Shown one piece after another: positions 33,662 through 42,056 of a stretch of DNA of 51,591 nucleotides. The DNA is from Bradyrhizobium sp. Ce-3 (GTDB lineage: Bacteria > Pseudomonadota > Alphaproteobacteria > Rhizobiales > Xanthobacteraceae): the NCBI RefSeq assembly GCF_022835695.1, contig NZ_BQUV01000016.1:1-51591 (forward strand), read 5' to 3'. Position 1 is the stretch's first letter. Every line of letters starts with the position of its first letter. The notes under the pieces were generated by a model, which was not told where the DNA came from, did not search any database, and was given only the letters and a program-made list of their open reading frames with translations. The position numbers were made by a program, and so were the translations under genes.

Positions 33662-34456
33662 ATGAGCGATAATCAGATGGTTCTCCAATCCCTCGAGCAG
33701 GGCCTGCTCACCATCACCATGAACCGTCCGGATCGGCGCAATGCGCTCAATCCCGACATGACGCGCGGCCTCGTCGAGGCGGCGCGGCGCGCGCAGGATG
33801 ATACCGAGGTGCGGGCAGTGCTGATCCGTGGCGCCGGCGGCACCTTCTGCGTCGGCGGCGACGTCAAGTCGATGGCGGAAGGCCGCGCGCCGCTGCCGTT
33901 CGAGGCCAAGATGGCCAACCTCCGCCGCGGCATGGAGGTCTCGCGGATCCTGCACACGATGCCGAAGCCGGTGGTGGCGCAGCTCGATGGTGCGGCGGCC
34001 GGGGCGGGCCTCTCGATCGCGCTGTCCTGCGACCTGCGCGTCGCCAGCGCCTCCTGCAAGATCACCACCGCGTTTGCCAAGGTCGGCTTCTCCGGCGACT
34101 ACGGCGGCACCTATTTCCTGACCAAGATGCTCGGCAGCGCCAAGGCGCGCGAGCTCTACATGATGTCGCCGGTGCTGTCGGCGCAGGAAGCCTACAATCT
34201 CGGCATGGTCTCCAAGGTGGTGCCCGATGCCGATGTCGAGGCCGAGGCGCTGGAACTGGCGCGCTCGCTGGCGCAGGGACCGTCGGTGGCGCTCGGTTAC
34301 ATCAAGCGCAACATCAACAATGCCGAGACCATGACGCTGGAAGCCTGCTTCGACGGCGAGGCGATCCACCATACCCGCGCCGGCGAGACCACTGACCACA
34401 AGGAAGCGGCGAAGGCCTTCGTCGAGAAGCGCAAGCCCACCTTCCAGGGGCAGTAA
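33662..34456 (+). CDS. Crotonase-fold enzyme (enoyl-CoA hydratase/isomerase family)
   Basis: A 264-residue protein with family motifs NRPDRRNALNPDM, GAGGTFCVGGDVKSM for the oxyanion hole, and GAAAGAGLSIALSCD. The two glutamates of classical enoyl-CoA hydratases are missing: the first position is Ser, and the second region reads AFAKVGFSGDYGG, where an Asp stands as in PaaG-type isomerases. It may therefore isomerise a double bond or open a ring-derived CoA ester instead of hydrating one. GTG of the next gene follows 4 bases after the stop, so the two are co-transcribed. Confidence 0.87.
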   Translation: MSDNQMVLQSLEQGLLTITMNRPDRRNALNPDMTRGLVEAARRAQDDTEVRAVLIRGAGGTFCVGGDVKSMAEGRAPLPFEAKMANLRRGMEVSRILHTMPKPVVAQLDGAAAGAGLSIALSCDLRVASASCKITTAFAKVGFSGDYGGTYFLTKMLGSAKARELYMMSPVLSAQEAYNLGMVSKVVPDADVEAEALELARSLAQGPSVALGYIKRNINNAETMTLEACFDGEAIHHTRAGETTDHKEAAKAFVEKRKPTFQGQ

Positions 34457-34460
34457 AGCC

Positions 34461-35228
34461 GTGACCAATCACATGGCCGAGTACATGCGGTTGCGGCAGA
34501 TCTGCCTGGTGGCGCCGCAGCTCGCGCCCGTGATCGCTGACATCTCTGCGATCATGGGCCTCGATGTCTGCTACCGCGACGGCAACGTCGCCAAGTACGG
34601 GCTGGAGAACGCGCTGCTGCCGGTCGATATCATTCTGCTGGAAGTGGTCGCTCCGTTCCAGCCGGGGCCCGGCACCGCGGCCGGCCGCTTCATCGAGAAG
34701 ACCGGCGGCCGCGGCGGCTACATGGCGATCTTCGCTTGCGAGGATCCCGACGCGCGCGGCGCCAGGGCCAATGCGATCGGCGTGCGCACTGCCAACGTGA
34801 TCACCCACGCGCCGTATCACGGCGTGCAACTGCACCCGCGCGACTGCCGCGCCGCCTTCATCGAGTTCAACCACACCGACGGCAGCGACGATGTGCTGGG
34901 GCCGTACCCGCCGGCCGGCCCGGACTGGCAGAAGTCGATCCGCAAGGACACGACTTTGGCGCTGACCGAGGTCGAGATGCAGAGCCCCGAGCCGGAGGGG
35001 TTGGCGGCGCATTGGGGCAGGATCGTCGGCATTCCCGCCGACGGCACCGTGGTGAAGCTGCCGAATGCGATCTTCCGCTTCGCCAAGGGCGACAGCGAGA
35101 TCATGGGCGGTCTGACGTTCAAGGTCGCGGACAAAGCCAAGGTGCTGGAGGCCGCGAAAGCAAGGGGCTGTGCTGTTGATGGCGATCAGTTCCAGCTTTG
35201 CGGCGTGACGTTCAAGCTGACAGCGTGA
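34461..35228 (+). CDS. VOC-family (glyoxalase-like) protein
   Basis: A 255-residue protein starting at GTG. It opens MAEYMRLRQICLVAPQLAPV and has two beta-alpha-beta units of the vicinal-oxygen-chelate fold, closest to the Glyoxalase-3-like group. Such proteins are metal-dependent isomerases, dioxygenases or CoA-ester epimerases. The chelating residues cannot be assigned safely by eye. It is 4 bases downstream of the crotonase gene, which points to a role on a CoA-linked intermediate. A family C repeat follows. Confidence 0.75.
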   Translation: MTNHMAEYMRLRQICLVAPQLAPVIADISAIMGLDVCYRDGNVAKYGLENALLPVDIILLEVVAPFQPGPGTAAGRFIEKTGGRGGYMAIFACEDPDARGARANAIGVRTANVITHAPYHGVQLHPRDCRAAFIEFNHTDGSDDVLGPYPPAGPDWQKSIRKDTTLALTEVEMQSPEPEGLAAHWGRIVGIPADGTVVKLPNAIFRFAKGDSEIMGGLTFKVADKAKVLEAAKARGCAVDGDQFQLCGVTFKLTA

Positions 35229-35233
35229 TCTTC

Positions 35234-35381
35234 GTAGCCCGGATGAAGCGAAGCGAAATCCGGGACCGCACTCTCCGCGGTTAGAGCGGCCCCGGATTGC
35301 GCTGCGCTCCATCCGGGCTACGGCATCTATCAGACCCGTCATCCTTCGAGACGACCGCGTTGCGGCCTCCTCAGGATGACG
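35234..35381. repeat. Composite of family C copy 3 and a family E motif
   Basis: A family C palindrome (35234-35321, 'gtagcccggatgaagcgaag' to 'ccatccgggctac') is followed at once by a family E palindrome (35337-35381, 'cgtcatccttcgagacg' to 'cctcaggatgacg'). The pair fills the gap before the acyl-CoA synthetase gene. Confidence 0.8.
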
Positions 35382-35450
35382 GACGCAGGATTGAGCCGGC
35401 GGCTGCGATCCAATATCGTGGCTCTCAACAAGAACAATTGGAACGCCCCC

Positions 35451-37565
35451 ATGCCGCATCCGCTCGATTCCTTCTTCGCCCCAGAGAGCATCGCGCTGAT
35501 CGGCGCCTCGCGTGATCACGAGAAGATTCCCGGCCGGCTGCTCGCGATGCTGCGCAAGAACGGCTATCCCGGCGCGCTCTATCCGATCAATCCGAACTAT
35601 GACGAGATCGACGGCTTGAGATGCTTCAAGTCGATCGCCGAGATCGGCGCGCCGATCGATCTTGCCGTCATCGTGATTCCCGCGCGTGCCGCGCTGCCGG
35701 CACTGGAGCAGTGTGCGGCCGCCGGCGTCAGGAACGCGGTCATCATCTCCTCGGGCTTTGCCGAGGAGGGCGGCGACAGCGCAGCGATGCAGGACGCGAT
35801 CGTGGCGCTGGCAAGGCGAACGGGGATGCGGATCTCCGGTCCGAACGCCGAGGGTTTCTACAGCCAGGTGCAGAAGGTCGCCGCGACCTTCAGCCCGACT
35901 GTCGACGTCAAGCCGGATGCGCCTGATCTGGTCGCCAGCCAGCGGCGGATCGGCATCGTCGCGCAGAGCGGCGGCATCGGCTTTGCGATCTATCATCGCG
36001 CCAGGGCGCTTGGTGTCGCGCTCAGCTACGTCGTCAGCGCCGGCAATGAGAGCGATCTCGGTGCCGGCGAGTTCCTCGACTACATGGTGCAGGATGCCTC
36101 GACCGACGTGATCCTGCTGTTCATCGAGGGCATCCGCGACGTCGACAAGTTCCTGGCGGCGGCGAAGCGCGCGGCGCAGCTCAAGAAGCCCGTCATCGTC
36201 ACCAAAGTGGGCCGCTCCGGCGCCGGCGAGCGCGCGGCGGCCTCGCACACCGCGAGCATGGCGGGCTGGTCGGCGGCCTATGACGCGGTGTTCGCCAAAT
36301 ACGGCTTCATCGTCTCCAACGATCTCGACGAGGCGGTGACCATCGCCGCGGTTCTCACCACCAACCCGCTGCCGAAGGGCGACCGCGTCGCGGTGCTGAC
36401 GGTGTCCGGCGGTGCCGGCATCTGGGGCGCCGACACCGTGTCGATGCAGGGCATGCGCGTGCCCGAGCTTTCGGCCGATATTCAGGGCCAGATCAGGCAA
36501 TGGATGCCGTCCTACGGCGCGGCGGGCAATCCGGTCGACGTGACGGCGCAGGGTGTCTCCTCCGGCGGCCTGCAGAAGAGCATCGAGCTGTTCGACGCGT
36601 CCGATGAAGTGGATGCGACGCTGGTCGTGCTGTCGCTGTCGAGCGAGACGCGGATGCCGTTCAAGGAAGCCGAGCTGAAGCCTCTGATCTCGGCGCAGAA
36701 CAAGCCGGTGGTGTTCTATTCCTACACGCTGCCGTCGCAGTTCGCGCGGCAGGAGCTGGCGAAATCGGGCGTGGTGGTGCTCTCGGGGCTGACCCATGTC
36801 GGTGTCGCGATGCGACGGCTGGCGGATTACGCAGCCTTCAAACCCGCGCCTGGCGTGACGGCGTCGGCGGCGCCGGCGCACGATCTCTCCGCCCATCTGA
36901 AAGCGAAGACGCTCTCGGAACATGACAGCAAGTCGCTGCTGCGCGCCGCCGGCATCGCGTTGCCGGGCGAGGTGCTGGTGACCGATCGTGACGGGCTCGA
37001 CGCCGCGATCGAGCGCGCCGGGTTTCCGCTGGTCATGAAGATCCAGTCGCCCGCGATCGCGCACAAGAGCGAGGTCGGCGGCGTCCGCGTCAACATCGCC
37101 GCCAAGGGTGCGGCGTTCACCGCCTATCGCGACATGCTGGAGAGCGTGCAGAAGGCGCGGCCGGATGCTGCGATCCAGGGCGTGCTGGTCGGGCCGATGG
37201 CGAAGAAGGGCGTGGAAATCATCGTCGGCACCATGACGGATGCGACCTTCGGGCCGATGGTGATGGTGGGGCTCGGCGGCGTCACCACGGAGTTGTTCAA
37301 GGACGTGGTCTATCGCCCGGCGCCGGTCAGCCCGGCCGAGGCGACCACGATGCTGGAGACGCTGAAGGCCGCGCCGCTGCTGCACGGTTTTCGCGGTGCG
37401 CCGAAGGCGGATGTCGCGGCGCTGGCGCGGCTGATCTCGCAGATTTCGGTGCTGGCGGCGCAGCATGCAAACGAGATCGCCGAGATCGAGGTCAACCCGG
37501 TGCTGGTGCACCCGGAGGGGCAGGGCGTCACGATCGTCGATGCGCTGGTGGTGCCGAGGGATTAG
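35451..37565 (+). CDS. ADP-forming acyl-CoA synthetase (acetate-CoA ligase family)
   Basis: A 704-residue protein that fuses alpha and beta parts. The CoA-binding domain comes first (ALIGASRDHEKIPGRLL, then ALYPINPNYDEIDG), then a succinyl-CoA-ligase-like domain with a likely phospho-His in AAASHTASMAGWSAAYDA. From about residue 485 there is an ATP-grasp domain (GFPLVMKIQSPAIAHKSEVGGV). It makes an acyl-CoA from an acid, or ATP from an acyl-CoA. ATG 35451 is chosen because it starts the family N-terminus; the longer frame begins inside a repeat. Plus-strand position after the VOC gene suggests it activates the pathway substrate. Confidence 0.9.
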   Translation: MPHPLDSFFAPESIALIGASRDHEKIPGRLLAMLRKNGYPGALYPINPNYDEIDGLRCFKSIAEIGAPIDLAVIVIPARAALPALEQCAAAGVRNAVIISSGFAEEGGDSAAMQDAIVALARRTGMRISGPNAEGFYSQVQKVAATFSPTVDVKPDAPDLVASQRRIGIVAQSGGIGFAIYHRARALGVALSYVVSAGNESDLGAGEFLDYMVQDASTDVILLFIEGIRDVDKFLAAAKRAAQLKKPVIVTKVGRSGAGERAAASHTASMAGWSAAYDAVFAKYGFIVSNDLDEAVTIAAVLTTNPLPKGDRVAVLTVSGGAGIWGADTVSMQGMRVPELSADIQGQIRQWMPSYGAAGNPVDVTAQGVSSGGLQKSIELFDASDEVDATLVVLSLSSETRMPFKEAELKPLISAQNKPVVFYSYTLPSQFARQELAKSGVVVLSGLTHVGVAMRRLADYAAFKPAPGVTASAAPAHDLSAHLKAKTLSEHDSKSLLRAAGIALPGEVLVTDRDGLDAAIERAGFPLVMKIQSPAIAHKSEVGGVRVNIAAKGAAFTAYRDMLESVQKARPDAAIQGVLVGPMAKKGVEIIVGTMTDATFGPMVMVGLGGVTTELFKDVVYRPAPVSPAEATTMLETLKAAPLLHGFRGAPKADVAALARLISQISVLAAQHANEIAEIEVNPVLVHPEGQGVTIVDALVVPRD

Positions 37566-37580
37566 CGAGCTATCTCCCGA

Positions 37581-37699
37581 CGTCGTCCCGGCGAAGGCCG
37601 GGACCCATACGCCGCGGCCCGCGGAAAGGGCACAAGGGGAGACGGCTTCTCTTCCAACTCAGTTCGGTGGTTATGGGTCCCGGCTTTCGCCGGGACGAC
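37581..37699. repeat. Palindromic intergenic repeat, family D copy 3
   Basis: Begins 'cgtcgtcccggcgaaggccg' and ends 'ggctttcgccgggacgac', with 'gggacccat' and 'atgggtccc' inside. It lies between convergent genes and may act as a bidirectional terminator. Confidence 0.85.
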
Positions 37700-37727
37700 C
37701 CGTGTTGAGAGAGACGTGCGCGAGAGC

Positions 37728-38528
37728 TCACCGCCCCTTGAAGTTGGCGACGCGGCGCTCGGCGGTGGCCTTGACGCCTTCCTTGAAGTCTTCGGTCGCG
37801 CGCAGCTTGGTCTGCTCTTCCAGCTCGTGGTTCGTCGCGGCGAGCACGCGGTCGGCGAGGCCGGCGCGCATGGTGGCGCGGGTCGAGACCAGGCCGAGCG
37901 GCGAGCATTCGGCGATCTCCTGCGCGAGCTTCATCGCTTCAGCCCGCACCTGGTCCTGCGGCACCAGCACGTTGGCGAGGCCCCAGCGATAGGCCTCTTC
38001 GCCGGTGACGCGGCGGCTGGTGTAGAACATCAGCTCGGCATTGTTCTTGCCGATCAGCTCCGGCAGCGTCGTGGTCAGGCCGAAGCCCGGGTGGAAGCCG
38101 AGCTTGGTGAAATTCGCCGCGAAGCGCGCCTCGGGGCAGGCGACGCGGAAGTCGGCGGAGACCGCAAGGCCGAGCCCGCCGCCGATCGCGGCGCCGTGGA
38201 TCGCCGCGACGATCGGCTTCTTGTTGCGGAAGATGCGCACCGCCTGGACGTAAAGATGGTTGATCGGCAGGTTGGAGGCCGGGTCGCTCTTGGCGCGCTC
38301 CTCCTGCTCCTGGCGGGCCGGATCGCCGAAATTGGCGCCGGCGCAGAACGCCTTGCCCTGGGCTGCGAGCACCGAGGCGCGGATCTCGATGTTGTTGTCG
38401 ATCTCTTCAAGCGCGTCGGCGATCTGGTTGATCAGCGCGACGTCGAAGAAATTCAGCGGCGGCTTGCGGATTTCGATCAGGCCGACATGGCCGTGGGTCT
38501 CGACGCCGATATCCGTGTACTTGGTCAT
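37728..38528 (-). CDS. Crotonase-fold enzyme lacking both classical glutamates
   Basis: A 266-residue protein with LIEIRKPPLNFFDVALINQI, the oxyanion-hole segment GKAFCAGANFGDPA and HGAAIGGGLGLAVSADFRV. At the two positions that hold catalytic Glu in enoyl-CoA hydratase it reads Gly (GGGLGLAV) and Asn (FAANFTKLGFHPGFG). The true reaction is therefore uncertain; crotonase relatives include isomerases, hydrolases, dehalogenases and decarboxylases. It lies 18 bases downstream of an acyl-CoA dehydrogenase gene, with GAGGACAG before the ATG, and completes a three-gene minus-strand operon. Confidence 0.87.
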   Translation of the reverse strand: MTKYTDIGVETHGHVGLIEIRKPPLNFFDVALINQIADALEEIDNNIEIRASVLAAQGKAFCAGANFGDPARQEQEERAKSDPASNLPINHLYVQAVRIFRNKKPIVAAIHGAAIGGGLGLAVSADFRVACPEARFAANFTKLGFHPGFGLTTTLPELIGKNNAELMFYTSRRVTGEEAYRWGLANVLVPQDQVRAEAMKLAQEIAECSPLGLVSTRATMRAGLADRVLAATNHELEEQTKLRATEDFKEGVKATAERRVANFKGR

Positions 38529-38546
38529 TGATCTGTCCTCGTTGAA

Positions 38547-39707
38547 TTAGCGCAAGCCCAAACCGCGGGCGATGATGCCGCGCAGCACTTCGGTGGTGCC
38601 GCCCTGGATCGTCAGCTTGGGCGCGGTCTTGATGGCGAAATCGAGCTGCTTTTCCAGCGTCTCGCGGTTGGTCGCGGTCTCCTCGACGAACGCTGCGAGA
38701 TCGCGGACGCGATGCGGCAGCTGCTGCTCCCACACCGTGCCGATGTCTTTCACGATCGAGGCCTCCACCACCGGCTCCTTGCCGGCCTGCAACATGCCTG
38801 CAACCGACACCGACATGCGGCGCATGGTGTGGACCTGTGCCACCAGCCGGCCGATGCCCTCGGCGCTGCGGGTGTCCGGGTTGTTGCCGACCGCGCGCAC
38901 CAGTTCAGTGAGCACGTAATAGGTCTCGAGAAAGCGCTCGGGACCGGAGCGCTCATAGGCGAGTTCGGAGGTCGCCTGCTTCCAGGCGCCGTCGACCTCG
39001 CCCAGCACGTGATCGTCGGGCACGAAGTAATCGGTGAACACCACCTCGTTGAATTCGAACTGGCCGGTGATCTGACCGATCGGATTCACCTGGATGCCCG
39101 GCTGCTTCATCTTGACCAGGAACTGGGTCAGGCCGTGGCGGCGGTTCTCCTTGGTCGGCGGTGACGTCCGGAAGATCGCGATCATGTAGTCGGCGATATG
39201 CGCCGACGAGGTCCAGATCTTGGTGCCGTTGATCAGATAGCCGCCGTCGGTCTTGGTGGCGCGGGTTTTCGCCGCGAACAAATCGGAGCCCGAGTTCGGC
39301 TCGCTCATCCCGATCGCGAAGCAGACCTCGCCGCGGCAGATGCGCGGCAGGATGTCCATCTTGATGTGCTCGGGCGCGTATTTCAGCAGCACCGGGCCGC
39401 TCTGGCGGTCGGCGACGAAGAAGCGCCGGGTCGGCGCGTTCGCCACCCGCATCTCCTCGGTCACGACGTAGCGCTCGAGGAACGAGCGCTCCTGGCCGCC
39501 ATATTTCTTCGGCCAGGTCATGCCGAGCCAGCCCTTGGCGCCGACGCGGCGAGAGAATTCCGGCGCGTCATTGTCCTCGCGGTTCGGCGCGTGGGGATCG
39601 AAGGTGCCGGCGGCGATCTCCTCGGCGAGGAAGGCACGCACCTCCTTGCGGAGCTGCTCGCATTTCTCCGGCAGGCGGATCGGATCGAAACGAAGGGCTG
39701 CAGTCAT
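38547..39707 (-). CDS. Acyl-CoA dehydrogenase, catalytic-type subunit
   Basis: The product has 386 residues. The FAD/substrate motif is CFAIGMSEPNSGSDL, and NGTKIWTSSAH follows. A candidate catalytic base is the Glu of LAYERSGPERF near residue 248, and the C-terminus has QGGTTEVLRGIIARGLGLR. It oxidises an acyl-CoA to the 2-enoyl form and passes electrons to electron-transfer flavoprotein. It is about 30 bases downstream of a second, shorter acyl-CoA dehydrogenase. Such paired genes are typical of mixed-subunit enzymes that act on bulky (sterol-like or aromatic) CoA esters. Confidence 0.92.
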   Translation of the reverse strand: MTAALRFDPIRLPEKCEQLRKEVRAFLAEEIAAGTFDPHAPNREDNDAPEFSRRVGAKGWLGMTWPKKYGGQERSFLERYVVTEEMRVANAPTRRFFVADRQSGPVLLKYAPEHIKMDILPRICRGEVCFAIGMSEPNSGSDLFAAKTRATKTDGGYLINGTKIWTSSAHIADYMIAIFRTSPPTKENRRHGLTQFLVKMKQPGIQVNPIGQITGQFEFNEVVFTDYFVPDDHVLGEVDGAWKQATSELAYERSGPERFLETYYVLTELVRAVGNNPDTRSAEGIGRLVAQVHTMRRMSVSVAGMLQAGKEPVVEASIVKDIGTVWEQQLPHRVRDLAAFVEETATNRETLEKQLDFAIKTAPKLTIQGGTTEVLRGIIARGLGLR

Positions 39708-39737
39708 GATGTCCAGTCCTGATCTTTCTGCCTGGTC

Positions 39738-40805
39738 TCAGCGCGAAGCCACCAGCGGCCACAATTCATCGGCGCCACGATTCGCAACGAGTTTGCCGAG
39801 CTCGACCGCCCAGTAGCTCTCCGAGCCGAAATCGTCGCGCCAGGCGAGTGCGCGCAGTGAATAGCGGTGCAGGATGTGCTCGATGGTGAAGCCGATCGCG
39901 CCGTGCACCTGATGAGCGATGCCGCTGCCTTTCTCGGCCGCTTCCGAGCAACGGATTTTCGCCGAGGCCGCTTCGAGGAACACCGCGTCATTGTCGAGCG
40001 TCTTGGCGTTGGCGATGGTATCGGCCGCGGAAGTCGCAGCGGCCAGCGCCGCGGCGTTTTCACCGGCGAGACGGGCGAGGTTGTGCTGCACCGCCTGGAA
40101 TTTCGAGATCTTCTTCTCGAACGCGACGCGCTCGTTGGAATAGCGCACGGAGATGTCGAGCATCGCTTCCAGGGAGCCTGCGATCTGGAGTGAGCGCACC
40201 ACGCCGCCCATCAGCATCAGCGTGGTCTGGTCAAAGCCCTTGGGCGCCGGCTTGATGGTGACCGGCTGCACCTTGTCGAGCGTGACGGTGTCGTTGTGAT
40301 CGCCGCCAAGCCCGGTGCCGGATTCGATCCGGCACTTCGCGGAATCGACCAGCGCAATCGAGATGCCGTCCTTGCCGCTTGCCAGCACGGCGAAGTGCTT
40401 TGCGTCCTTGGCAAACGGCACACCCCGCGCGCGGCCCGAGAGCGAACCGTCGGCGCCAACCGTGACGCGATCCTTCGGGCTTGCAGGGACAACCGTCATC
40501 TCGCCTTCCGGTGAGGCGATCCTGGCCTGCGTCAGCAGCCAGCCGGCCAGCATTGTTTCGGCCAGCGGAACAGCGATCGCGTGCCGCCCGGCAACGTTGA
40601 GGACGCTGAACCCTTCCGCGAGGCTGGCGCCGGAACCGCCGAGATCGTCGGGCACCCAGGACAACGGCAGGCCGGCTTCGGTCAGCGCCCGCCACAACGG
40701 CGCCTTCCATGCGCCCTGTCTGTCGTGGTTGATGGTCTGGGCATCCGCGAGATCGGCGAAAATCTTTTCCGCGGTCTCGGCGACGATGTTTTCACTCTCC
40801 GCCAC
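39738..40805 (-). CDS. Acyl-CoA dehydrogenase, partner-type subunit
   Basis: A 355-residue protein starting at GTG with GAGGA upstream. The N-terminal helical domain has WRALTEAGLPLSWVPDDLGG. The middle domain is poorly conserved, and the usual SEP-type substrate motif is not visible. The C-terminal domain has RVAFEKKISKFQAVQHNLA and HQVHGAIGFTIEHILHRYSL, which contribute FAD and partner contacts. No catalytic Glu stands at the usual place. This fits the second chain of a heteromeric dehydrogenase together with the downstream gene. Confidence 0.88.
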   Translation of the reverse strand: MAESENIVAETAEKIFADLADAQTINHDRQGAWKAPLWRALTEAGLPLSWVPDDLGGSGASLAEGFSVLNVAGRHAIAVPLAETMLAGWLLTQARIASPEGEMTVVPASPKDRVTVGADGSLSGRARGVPFAKDAKHFAVLASGKDGISIALVDSAKCRIESGTGLGGDHNDTVTLDKVQPVTIKPAPKGFDQTTLMLMGGVVRSLQIAGSLEAMLDISVRYSNERVAFEKKISKFQAVQHNLARLAGENAAALAAATSAADTIANAKTLDNDAVFLEAASAKIRCSEAAEKGSGIAHQVHGAIGFTIEHILHRYSLRALAWRDDFGSESYWAVELGKLVANRGADELWPLVASR

Positions 40806-41190
40806 AGCGTTCCTCGTGTTGATTGGCTTGGGCTGGCCGTTCGGCCATGCCCTGCTTGCGATGTTGTCTTGCGCTCAATGATGCGGAAAAGCCATAGCCG
40901 TGACAAGCGTTGCCCGCAGGGCCACTTGCGCAGATGGCATGAAGCTGGGCGCGACGCATGAATTCCGCATTGTGAACTTTCGATTGTCCCTGCTTGCATG
41001 CCACGCCTGGAGCGAATGGGGAGCAAATGGGCTGGCGGCGCCTGTTCAGTCCGCCAGATGAAACTCGACTGCCGCGACCGGCGATGGGGCATGGCGGCGG
41101 CGCTTGCACAGGCGCGACCAGCCTCGCGAGAAGGCATATGCGTTTCCATGACCTCATGGTTAGCTTGCGGCTGAAATGGGAGGTAACGAG
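40806..41190. other. Divergent promoter region between acyl-CoA dehydrogenase operon and lactonase gene
   Basis: This is 385 bp with no ORF that I support. It must hold two divergent promoters, but no clear hexamer pair was found. The only clear signal is GGGAGGT at 41178-41184, the ribosome site of the next gene. Confidence 0.45.
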
Positions 41191-41952
41191 ATGAAGATGC
41201 ACATGTTGTCGGGCGGCCGTCTGCAGATGTCGAAGCGGACCTATCTGCCCGATGCGCCGCGCGGCGAGACGATCGACCTTCCGGTGTCCTGCGTGCTGCT
41301 GCGGCATACCCAGGGCAATGTGCTGTTCGACACCGGATGCCATCCCGATGTCGCGACCGATCCCGAAGGGCGGCTCGGCACGCTCGCCAAATACATGCGA
41401 CCGATCATGCCGGCCGACGACCACGTGCTGACCAGCCTGAAGGCGGTCGGCCTTGGCCCCGATGACATCGACGTCGTGATCTGCTCCCACCTGCACACCG
41501 ATCATTGCGGCTGCAATGCCTTCTTCAAGAAGGCGACGATCTTCGTCCATGCGCTCGAGGTCGAGGCCGCGAACGCCGACAACGCGCTCGATCGCGGATA
41601 CATCAGGGCTGACTGGGATCATCCGCTGAAGATGGAGATCTTCGACCGGCAGATGGATGTGTTCGGCGACGGCAGGCTGACGCTGGTGCCGCTGCCGGGA
41701 CACTCCAAGGGAACGACCGGCGCGCTGGTCAAGCTCGACCGCAGCGGCGAATTTTTGCTGGCGTCCGACTCGCTCAGCGTGCGTGCCAATCTCGATCAGC
41801 GGACCTCACCGCGGAACAGCCTCGATGTCGACCAGTTCCTGAGATCGCTCGACGAGATCGCGAAGCTCGAGGCATCCGGCGTCAAGATCATCTGCGGCCA
41901 TGACGCGGCGCAGTGGGCCGGCCTGCAAAAGGGCCCGAACGCATATACGTGA
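41191..41952 (+). CDS. Metallo-beta-lactamase-fold lactonase (N-acyl homoserine lactonase family)
   Basis: A 253-residue protein. Zinc ligands are H100, H102, D104 and H105 in SHLHTDHCG, H171 in PGHSKGTTG, D193 in LLASDSLS and H237 in CGHDAAQW; NVLFDTGCHPD precedes them. This is the layout of the AiiA-like N-acyl homoserine lactonase family, which opens the lactone ring of quorum signals and other lactones. Substrate is not proven; family members also act on unrelated esters and lactones. The start is fixed by the GGGAGGT site 7 bases before the ATG, since the frame itself opens at 41176. Confidence 0.85.
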   Translation: MKMHMLSGGRLQMSKRTYLPDAPRGETIDLPVSCVLLRHTQGNVLFDTGCHPDVATDPEGRLGTLAKYMRPIMPADDHVLTSLKAVGLGPDDIDVVICSHLHTDHCGCNAFFKKATIFVHALEVEAANADNALDRGYIRADWDHPLKMEIFDRQMDVFGDGRLTLVPLPGHSKGTTGALVKLDRSGEFLLASDSLSVRANLDQRTSPRNSLDVDQFLRSLDEIAKLEASGVKIICGHDAAQWAGLQKGPNAYT

Positions 41953-42056
41953 GGAGGTGCATCTGAGGACCCGGCGCGGCTTGCAGATACCGTTCCGCGC
42001 GATATGGTGTGCCGCCGCCGGAGTTCATCTGGCTCACAACAACAAGGAAAATGCAG

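Noticed and set aside
34314-37511. A 1065-residue open frame on the minus strand opposite the VOC and acyl-CoA synthetase genes
   Set aside because: It is antisense to clearly recognisable genes, has no family motifs, and its His/Arg/Gly-rich composition is what the opposite strand of high-GC codons gives.
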